DNA of 64,000 nucleotides. Source: Euonymus europaeus (taxonomy: Eukaryota > Streptophyta > Magnoliopsida > Celastrales > Celastraceae). Under the pieces are notes generated by a model. It did not search any database. It was not told the DNA's origin and worked only from the letters and a program-made list of their open reading frames with translations. The translations under genes and the position numbers were made by a program. Numbering within the stretch: position 1 is the stretch's first letter; every line of letters begins with the position of its first letter. The stretch spans positions 21,263,238 through 21,327,237 of the forward strand of contig OY756960.1 of assembly GCA_963580455.1 (NCBI GenBank), given 5' to 3'. Below, piece after piece: positions 55,790-64,000 of the stretch.

Positions 55790-58700
55790 TTAGCTTGGGA
55801 TTTGCAAGACTTTCAACACCCCCAACATTGGCTTCCTAATTGTTGTTATATATTTGAACTATTGGTTAGACATTATATATGCATATTTTAAGAGTTGCAA
55901 TAAAACCCGTGATATAGTTATTTACTTTTTTTATTTTATGTTTTACAGAATTCGAGAGATTTTATTAAATAACCAAATAGAACAAGTATGATTGATGCAA
56001 CCAGGCCTACTCCAAATTTTCCAGAAAATCCGAGAAATATCTGAAAGAGGCAAAGAGAATCCAAAAAAAACTGAGAAAAAACCCTCAAATCACTGGGTAC
56101 TTCTCTAATGAACCAAGACAACAAAAACCCACCAAAAGGGCAAAAATCAAAATCTGGCATCGGCAGAGCAATAGAATCAACGTAGAGAAATCCAGGCAAA
56201 ACACTTTCATTCCCAGGACCAAGAAAAAAACCAACATCTAGCTCACCCAACCAGATAGTTTATTTACTTATTTATGGTTCCTAAAACATATTATTATTAT
56301 TATTGTTTGTGTGTTTCTATTATATGTTTCTTAGTGTTGTAATTTTCACACCCCTATACACATTAACAATATTGTCTGCTTTGAGTTGTCCGATTTCTGA
56401 GGATACATCGAATCCACATGACTTTGTTTCTTCTCAGGTCTAACAAGTAGGCTTGGACTCAACTTACTAAATCATGGAAAAGGTCTTGTTAGTGTTGGGG
56501 GGTGAGTTTTTTCTCTAATAAAGAGTAATTATACTCGCACATCTTCCGACGTGAGAATCTTACACTTAGTAAATATCTCTCTCATATTAATGTGGATTTT
56601 TATCTTATTTTAATGAAATGATCATGTTCATAACAAAATCACAAATTGTGAAATTACACAAAGTCTGCTACATTTGACAAATCCTAATACGAATCATTAA
56701 TTGATATACAATCGTATATGAGTCAAAGTTGATTGTTTGTGGCGTGTGAATGTTGTTGCACAGAGACAAATGCAATCAAAATTAAGTTAAAATTATGTTC
56801 TTCTTTCCCATGTTCTGTTTTTATTCCAATAGCTTCTTGTTGAGAGTAGTATTTAAGGTATAGAAGTCAATTAATGATTTCTCTTTTTACGTTGGTACAA
56901 CAATCAAATAGGTAAAAAGAAAACAAAAGCATGGAACAAATGTGAGACGTTGAGCCGTTAGATGAAAATTAGTAAAAGTATTTATACTCACAGCGTTGGG
57001 AAGTGCCGGCATTGAGGTGCCAAACCTTCGCGTTGATTTGATTGAGTTCTTAGGAGATCATTTTGTCATCGATTTAATAGTTTTTATCGTTGAGGCGCAA
57101 CAATTGACTAGAAGTAGACATTTTGGGATAAAGTGTCGTTTCAATGCAAGCATCGAGAGTGACACTAAAATGAGACAAACTCAAATTATAGCATATCTGT
57201 TTGGTTGCGAGTATGTCTATTAGAATATAAGTTGATGTAAAAAGTAATACCTGAATATTTCTAACATGGTACAACCTGTGCAGATGTTCAACCAAACATA
57301 AAGAAGGGTCAAGATTGACCACTAAAATGATGGAGATGAGTTTTATTGTCCAGAGGGAAATAGTTCGGTGGGTGTACGCAGTGGACTACAATAGGTTATG
57401 CCTAATAATCGCGTGAGAATTCAATGTATCTCATAACCGTTGGCTCATGGCACAAGTTTTTAATATTATCAGTCCTTTAATTGTGGGCTTTGGCCTGGCC
57501 CTGGGCCTGTGTCCCTTTAAGGCTTTAACCCTCCCTTTTCGAACAGAAAACATATGGCGGGAAGGAGAGCATTACAATAAAGATAAAAAGTCCATCAAAA
57601 AGCCTGTTTTCGTTGTTTGATTCCATCTTTTAGGTGGGTGTTTGGCTTCGATTGTGCACAAAAACAAGTATATGGAGGGGATTACGGTAGAGTCGCAACA
57701 TTCTTCGGCGATGGATTCCTGCCTCTCAGGCCACCCAGGCTCCAATGTAATTCCTCTATATATCTTATTTGTTGTTTTCCCCTTCTTTATCGTATGTAAG
57801 TGTGTATGGGCTAAAAACCGTCTCATGCAAATTGTTGGATCACATGCCTATGGTTTCACAAAGATTATGCCTACGAGCCATAGAAGACTATGCCTATGGG
57901 CCCACAAAGAATATACCTACAGATCATAGAAGATTATGCCTACGGGTCATCCAATTACATAGCTACGAGCCTTCTAACTTTCAAGTGTCAGACCATTTAA
58001 TCATGGGCCCATTTAACTTTCACGTGCCAACCATGTGAGTTGAGCCATTATATATACTCGATGTCTTAACCGTATAAAGGTGATGACCATCTCATCAAAA
58101 CTGAGGTACTCTCTATCTCTAAAAAGCATTTTTGTTTCTCTCACTTCATTTCCTACACCATCAGATTAACGACACCTCATCGTGCGAGCCCTGGAGCCCA
58201 TTAGTGCGTTCTTTGCCGATTGTCAAAGGCTTCGTACGACACATGTTTGATTGCAGATCTTTGGATCTATACATTATATTCCAAGTGCACATCCTAATTC
58301 AGTAATCATGGATTAGTATATTTACTGCCCTTCGTCCATAGCATAGTAACCTTTGCCCATATTCATCCGCATCCACGCATGTGTCATCGTAGTGCGTCGC
58401 CTGCGGGGATGCCTCTGCCAGCGCTCGCTCATTTATGAATATGCACCTGGGTTCTATGTTCCAACAAGCCGCAAGTAAGAATGCCCAACAAGGGTGCTGA
58501 TAGACAGGATATGCTTAATTGTTGCTTGGTTACCTGAGACTGCTTCTATTTAGTTGTCCTCTGTTGTTGTTTTTTTGGCTATGTTTTTGCTTCTTTGATG
58601 CTTTTCCTGCGGTTGGTTGCGTTCTTGCTTCTTCCTTTTCCCAATAAATTTTCCTCCTCAATTAAAAACAACAAAGTTTTACACTGGCCCTCGACCTACT

Positions 58701-60585
58701 CGACACTTTTTCTTGGGCATGTCCAGAATGTAAACAATAATTTTACTTAAAAAATTCAAACAATGGCAATAATGGTATCAGTCTATTGGTCATGTCATGT
58801 GAGATATGATAATGGAGTAATAATAAAAAGAAAATTAGAGAGAGAGAGAGAGAGAGGCAGCTAGCGAACGTGAGGAATGATTTAATTTTACTCTTCTTTT
58901 TTGAACAAAGTTTGACCGGAGACAGACAATTTTGTCTTTTGCATTTTGTTTACATTTCTTTTTTTTTCTTTTAGAATAAAAAAGAGTTTTCGTTGGAAAC
59001 TGGAAAGTGAGAATCGAAACTCAACTCCCGCCGAAGTCTTAACCAATAGCATAGATTCACTTTTATTTGTTTATCGAAAGCAAGTTGGTATTTTATTTCT
59101 GTCAGCTTATCTTCTTTTGCTTCGCTAATCAAGTTGATTTTAAGTTGCTTTTGTGGGGTCTATTCAATGTAGTTTTATTTTCTATTTTGAGGTTATTTCT
59201 GTCCATTTTTGTAATCACCGTATTCATCCGTCATAAACGAAGTTATTAATAAAAATAATGAGACATCACCCTCTTTTATAAAACAATTTCAAACTTTGTT
59301 TGAATTTTGGAATTTCAACTTTCATGTGGGTAACTCAACTTGTGGTTTGAAATGAGTTTCAAGAATTATTAACTCAGAGTGTCATTTTATAACAATTAGG
59401 TCAGATTTAAATTTCGGACCGTCAACTCACACTCGCCATAGGTGTAGTTATGTGAGAAATATTGTACAAGCTAAGTCACTGACATATGAGTAATTAAACT
59501 CTTGATACCTACATTCCTTAAGAGTTATCATGATCAATTTCAATCTCTCAACTAACCTCTTGTTGATTCTGGACTTCTGAAATTGATGACTCAATATGCA
59601 TAAGACATCTACAGCTCAAACCGTGTTTATTAGGACTTATTACTCCTAAAAACCCTCCAATTAAATTTCTGAATGCTTCAACATTGTGCTTCTAGTTGTT
59701 AGTATTTATACTGAGCAAAAGGTGAGAAAGGAGATAGTGCACAAGGAACAAATGCTTAATTTTCATAGATATTGTACACCTAGCTTAGAGAGTTTCTTCA
59801 CGTAATCTTGATATGATAAAAATCATATTTATATGTACACCTTTAATTACTTTATCCGACAATAAAAGCACCCATACATACATACATATATTATATATAT
59901 ATATTTTAAACACAAGTTGATTAAACGTGACCACGACGACTATCATAGCTAACACGTAGAGACCAGAGTGAACGAGTTCTAAAAATAACCACTACAAGAA
60001 TGCATGCAAAGGCATCGTGGTCAAGCAGCTGACACGTGTGATGGATGTTTGAAATTAATGTTATGTTAATACTATTAATTAGCACACGTGTCCTTTGCTT
60101 GGCTTGCATGCATGTGGATGCCGTTTGCACAATATTATCTTCTTCACAGCCAAAACCTTTTCTCCATACCTCCACGCTGGAATATTGCTAAACCCTCTTC
60201 AATCGCGGGTTTTGTTCACAAAACCCTCCACAATCACACAAGCATACACTCTTTACTCTTTATTGTTAATAACATTAATATTTATTATATTTAAAGTATA
60301 CATATATAGGTTAATTAATACGAGTAAATCATATCAAACAGATGTGTAATCATACCTTGTATAAATCTCGAGTTCGAATCTCTCATTCCATTTCCAGTAA
60401 TAAAAAAGGTTACACATTATAGCAATAACATGAAACTATCATTTACGACAAACGTGTGAGTCGATTTTGTTTTTTTTTTCTCACTTGCTTTGCTGACCCC
60501 AATAATTTGAATCCTTGTTTTCTTCTTCTTAATTATTGAATTCTCATTGCACATAATGGGAATGAACATATTATACGTATACGTA
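55790..60585. other. Long intergenic region without supported genes
   Basis: Mostly AT-rich. It includes imperfect repeats of AGATTATGCCTACGGG at about 57860-57970 and an (AG)n microsatellite at 58836-58857. A few open stretches (for example 55936-56250 minus, 56996-57223 plus) show no recognisable domain. A GAGTTCGAATCTC B-box-like site is near 60369. Confidence 0.55.
58836..58857. repeat. (AG)n microsatellite
   Basis: About 10 AG units. Confidence 0.95.
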
Positions 60586-61013
60586 CATGCACCAATCTAT
60601 CTCTCTCTTTTTTCCTCTCTCCATGTGTAATGTTATGTCATATGTGGATGTGATAATATCTACTCGATCAATGAATGCTTTTGGTCAACATGGTGAGCAG
60701 AAATAGAGAGAGAGGCCGCCCCGCTCATCCCATGAAAAGCTACCACTTGCCCCTCTCTCCCTCTCTCTCTCTCTCCATTTAAAAAATGGCAAGGAAAGCG
60801 AATTATAACACCACCTCGATCCTCGTGCAAAGCCTCTCTCTGTCTCTCTCTCTCTCCCTCCCCCTGCCTAGTAGATTGTCTTCATATTTGATGGATCAGT
60901 TGTCTGTCTTTTGAAGTTGAAACTGGAAAGTTGAAACAACCCAAAACTCTTAGCAGTGCTGTCTAGTGTCTACTAGGGAGTCAGTTTTTGATATTTCCAA
61001 AGTGAAGAAGAAC
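60586..61013 (+). promoter_or_regulatory. Promoter/leader of AIL5-like gene
   Basis: Several CT-rich runs (CTCTCTCTCTC near 60750-60775 and 60835-60862) precede the start, a usual plant core-promoter and leader feature. The leader also holds an in-frame ATG at 60966. Confidence 0.5.
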
Positions 61014-63521
61014 ATGGATTCTTCCTGGCTTGGCTTCTCTCTTTCCGACAGCACCAACTCTAAACCCATGCATGACATGTCGTCATCTTCCTTCTCCACC
61101 TCAGATTCCCCCAACCTCCCCCTCTTTGAAGCCTTCACCACCACGACTACCGCGGGTGCGGGTGAGGTTGAAGGTGCAACTGAGCTGTCCATATTCACAG
61201 GTGTCCCAAAAATGGACAACTTCTTTTTGGGTGTCCCAACTGAAACGCCACCGCATGGAGTTGGTGGTGATATTTACGAGTCAGACCTTAAGACTATAGC
61301 TGTTGGCTTTCTCCGCAACTTATCTGCTGACCAAAACGGTGCCGTGAAACAAGGAATATCGGAGACTGCACCCAAGAAAGCTGTGGATACATTTGGACAA
61401 CGCACTTCTATCTACAGAGGCGTCACCAGGTTGAAGATCATTCAGTTTTCATGAGTATATACATATATATGACGTCACCAACAAAAAATGACAATTAGTT
61501 TTTTTTTTGTATTTTAGAAGGGAAAAATATAGTGAATTGATATATATGTTTTGTTGCTTAATTAATTGATATAGGCATAGATGGACGGGTAGATACGAAG
61601 CACATTTGTGGGATAACAGCTGCAGAAGACTAGGCCAGACCAGAAAAGGAAGACAAGGTAATTAATTTAATTTATTCTACTTTTAAAGTTATTTTAATTT
61701 TAATTTCTTAAAAAAATATTATTCTCAACTGGTCCCAGCAGAAGAACTAGTGTTGTGAGAGGCATACAAGGGCGGTGGTGGTATACTGGTATGGTATTAC
61801 CTGACCACTGGCCACAATTAATTAACAACTTAATTAATTTTTAGAATTATTTATTTAATTAACATATTGCATACGATTAAACAAATTTTATAAATTGAAA
61901 TCAACGGCTCAGATCTTCTGTGTATGCAACAATATTAAAAAGCTTTCAAATTAAAGAATCTGATGATCTGCTTTTGTGACCAATGATTGCTGCAATGCCA
62001 TGGATGCTCAAATGCTGATCAATTATGCGTTTCAGTCTATTTGGGTGAGTTTGAATATCCATCACTTTTTTATTATTTTAAAAATGATGATGGTCTTGAT
62101 TATCAATAATCAATTTAAGTTTCTTATTACAATTATTAATTATATCTATGTTTTTTTTTTGTTCATAAATGTGTGTGTGTGTGTATATATAGGTGGGTAT
62201 GATATGGAAGAAAAAGCAGCAAGAGCTTATGATCTTGCAGCTCTCAAATACTGGGTTCCCAACAGCACTACTAATTTTCCGGTAAATTCTGTCTCTTCTG
62301 ATTAATTCCATTAATTCATTTTAATCTTTTATGTATTGATCTTCTGGATTAATCATGCTATTTTGCCTAATCTTGTCTAAAGATCTCTAACTATGAGAAG
62401 GAACTGGAAGAGATGAAGCACATGACTAGGCAAGAGTTTGTTGCTTCTCTAAGAAGGTGAAAAAAAACTCTATTAATATATTTTAATTATTACTTATAAA
62501 GTATACACAGATTTGTTTCCATTCAATTATTTTTAATTACAAGCCTATTATTATTAATTACTTTAATTTATTTGATGTTCCAGGAAAAGCACTGGATTTT
62601 CAAGAGGAGCCTCAATTTACAGAGGAGTGACAAGGTTTGTTAATTTTAATGAATTTTTTTTATCTCTTCATTTGGATCCTTTTCTTTATATATACACACA
62701 CACACACATTAGCTCTCAATTGTGAACGTCTGAAACTTTAAGTCTAGGTCTAGGTATATTTGTGTGCTTTGTATATCTGTTCAAAAGTAAAACAGATGGA
62801 GGCCTCACCGATTCACAGTAATAGAAGCGTCCATAATATATATAAAGTTATATATTACGGACGTCCGAATGTGAGCAGTCCTATATATATATATAAATTT
62901 GGCCTTTCACCTATTCAACATATATAAGGAACATCAAATTTTGTTTTCTTTTGGGGGGTTGTTATTAATTTCAGGCACCATCAACACGGTAGATGGCAGG
63001 CAAGAATAGGAAGAGTAGCAGGAAACAAAGACCTTTATCTGGGCACATTCAGTAAGTCTAATTTCATTTCACTTGAATTTTTATTCAGTTGACTAGATAT
63101 GCAGAAACTAAAGTATTAATATTGAACAGGCACCCAAGAAGAAGCGGCTGAGGCCTACGACATTGCAGCAATCAAATTCAGAGGCCCAAACGCCGTGACC
63201 AACTTCGACATGAACCGATACGATGTTAAAAGCATCGCCAACAGAAACCTCCCTGTCGGAGGCATAACAAAGAATAACTCATCATCAGATCATTCACCTT
63301 CAGACATCCATATAAAGAGCAAGAGCGTATCGGTCGGCCAAGATCTTTCCTCGGCATCCAGCTCGCCACTACTAAGCTTTGCAATGCCAATGAAACAAGA
63401 TTTATCTGATTATTGGCCCAACATCCTTGGATACCAAAACAAGAACCCAGTAAGTAACAATAGCACTCAGCAGTTTTCAACATGGACTTGGTTGGAAGCA
63501 ACAACAACAATGCTGGGTTAA
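61014..63521 (+). CDS. AIL5: AP2/ERF transcription factor, AINTEGUMENTA-like 5 (PLETHORA group)
   Basis: Eight exons: 61014-61429, 61575-61657, 62036-62044, 62193-62281, 62383-62456, 62584-62634, 62975-63051 and 63130-63521, giving 396 residues in frame. Exon 3 is a 9-base microexon encoding the VYL of the first AP2 domain, typical of ANT-type genes. Start [15 protein letters not shown]; an in-frame ATG at 60966 is the alternative. N-terminal AIL motifs are [14 protein letters not shown] and [17 protein letters not shown]2 repeat 1 spans about 131-199 ([35 protein letters not shown]). The linker is [16 protein letters not shown]. Repeat 2 spans about 233-291 ([36 protein letters not shown]). 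[16 protein letters not shown] fits AIL5. AIL proteins keep meristem and organ-primordium cells dividing. The last 20 or so codons look frameshifted; another frame continues the gene to 63592. Confidence 0.93.
62036..62044 (+). other. 9-nt microexon of the AIL5-like gene
   Basis: TCTATTTGG between TTTCAG and GTGAGT. With flanking exon bases it encodes V-Y-L plus the first base of Gly, exactly between GRQ and GGYD of AP2 repeat 1. Skipping it would delete three residues without changing the frame. Confidence 0.93.
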
Positions 63522-63592
63522 TGAATAATGTGGGCAGCAGCTACGACTACGAAGGCAGTTCTGGCATTGCATCGTCTCTTCAAGCAACTTAA

Positions 63593-64000
63593 AAGCCTAC
63601 TGATAGTCTCTCTGCTGCTGCATGTTGTGCTTCAGACACCAATTTGTGGAATGGAATATAAAATGAGAATCTGTGCAATTGTTGTTTGTTAATGGTTGCA
63701 TGATTTTTGGTGTTATGCATGCACAAATATAGAGATTCGGAGGGAGTCAACAGCTTTTAGTTTGAATAGAATTATTGTATGATGAGGTGGACACTGATAG
63801 CTACTATAACTCAACCCACTTTAGTTTTGTTTGTGACATGCGTGGCCTTCTTTGTTTTTCTTACTTTATTGTCCTTGTTTCTCTTCTTTCAATTTACGGA
63901 TGACATTATTTAGATGGGTATATATAAATGTACACTAAATCGGTTATATATATATATTTTTGTCGAGTTTATTAAATAGAGATAGAGTAGTTTTGATAAT
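63593..64000 (+). other. 3' UTR and downstream DNA of AIL5-like gene
   Basis: AT-rich, with a (TA)n stretch near 63944. No new gene begins before the window ends. Confidence 0.55.

Noticed and set aside
55936..56250. Minus-strand frame of 104 codons with a hydrophobic C-terminus
   Set aside because: No family resemblance, no leader or TATA signal, and it overlaps the 3' region of the preceding gene.
58020..58200. LTR-like end (TATATATACTC, CTCATCGTGCG) suggesting a decayed Gypsy element
   Set aside because: No partner LTR, primer-binding site or pol remnant could be found.

Overview
The window is nuclear DNA of a flowering plant, almost certainly a eudicot. Genes carry many short GT-AG introns, intergenic DNA is AT-rich, and plant-specific families are present: an AINTEGUMENTA-like AP2 factor, an FAR1-type transposase and an Ale-like Copia element. 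I cannot name the species.

Layout. 1-5499 (+) is the 3' part of a SET-domain (Rubisco LSMT-like) methyltransferase gene. 6811-11752 is an intact Copia retrotransposon with identical LTRs, followed by a broken LINE RNase H piece. 13151-16334 (+) is a five-exon tail-anchored syntaxin-6 N-terminal-domain protein. 17854-18889 (-) is an XRCC3 pseudogene interrupted by an inverted SINE-like pair. 21382-22113 (-) is an unknown plant protein. 24658-28950 is a Helitron sitting in one unit of a tandem repeat whose neighbour is the unoccupied site. 29924-31726 is a non-autonomous Mutator-like element (MULE). 32120-32431 (-) is histone H4, divergent from a glycerol-3-phosphatase-like gene (32758-35640, +) that carries two disabling lesions. 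37481-50936 (+) is a 15-exon Afadin/ADIP-like coiled-coil gene. Its second intron holds a 9.5-kb MULE (37753-47284) encoding an FAR1-type transposase and, convergently, an intact ten-exon ULP1-like protease. 53686-54339 and 55163-55789 (+) are tandem paralogues with a GVPF-W-E-QPG-P signature. 61014-63521 (+) is an AIL5/PLT5-like gene with the 9-nt microexon of the ANT group.

How it fits together. Under the transposons lies an old gene block. SET, syntaxin and ADIP genes match my memory of a segment of Arabidopsis chromosome 2; XRCC3, GPP, ADIP and AIL5 match one on chromosome 5. XRCC3 and GPP are both broken here, as expected of a fractionating duplicate after genome duplication. Several transposon types (Copia, LINE, Helitron, two MULEs, a MITE, SINE-like pieces) account for about a third of the window. 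The main curiosities are the protease-carrying MULE inside an intron that can still be spliced, the Helitron with its own empty-site control next door, and an ACATTGT phrase repeated throughout both MULEs.

All exon models were read by eye from splice consensus and frame; no alignment or search was run.
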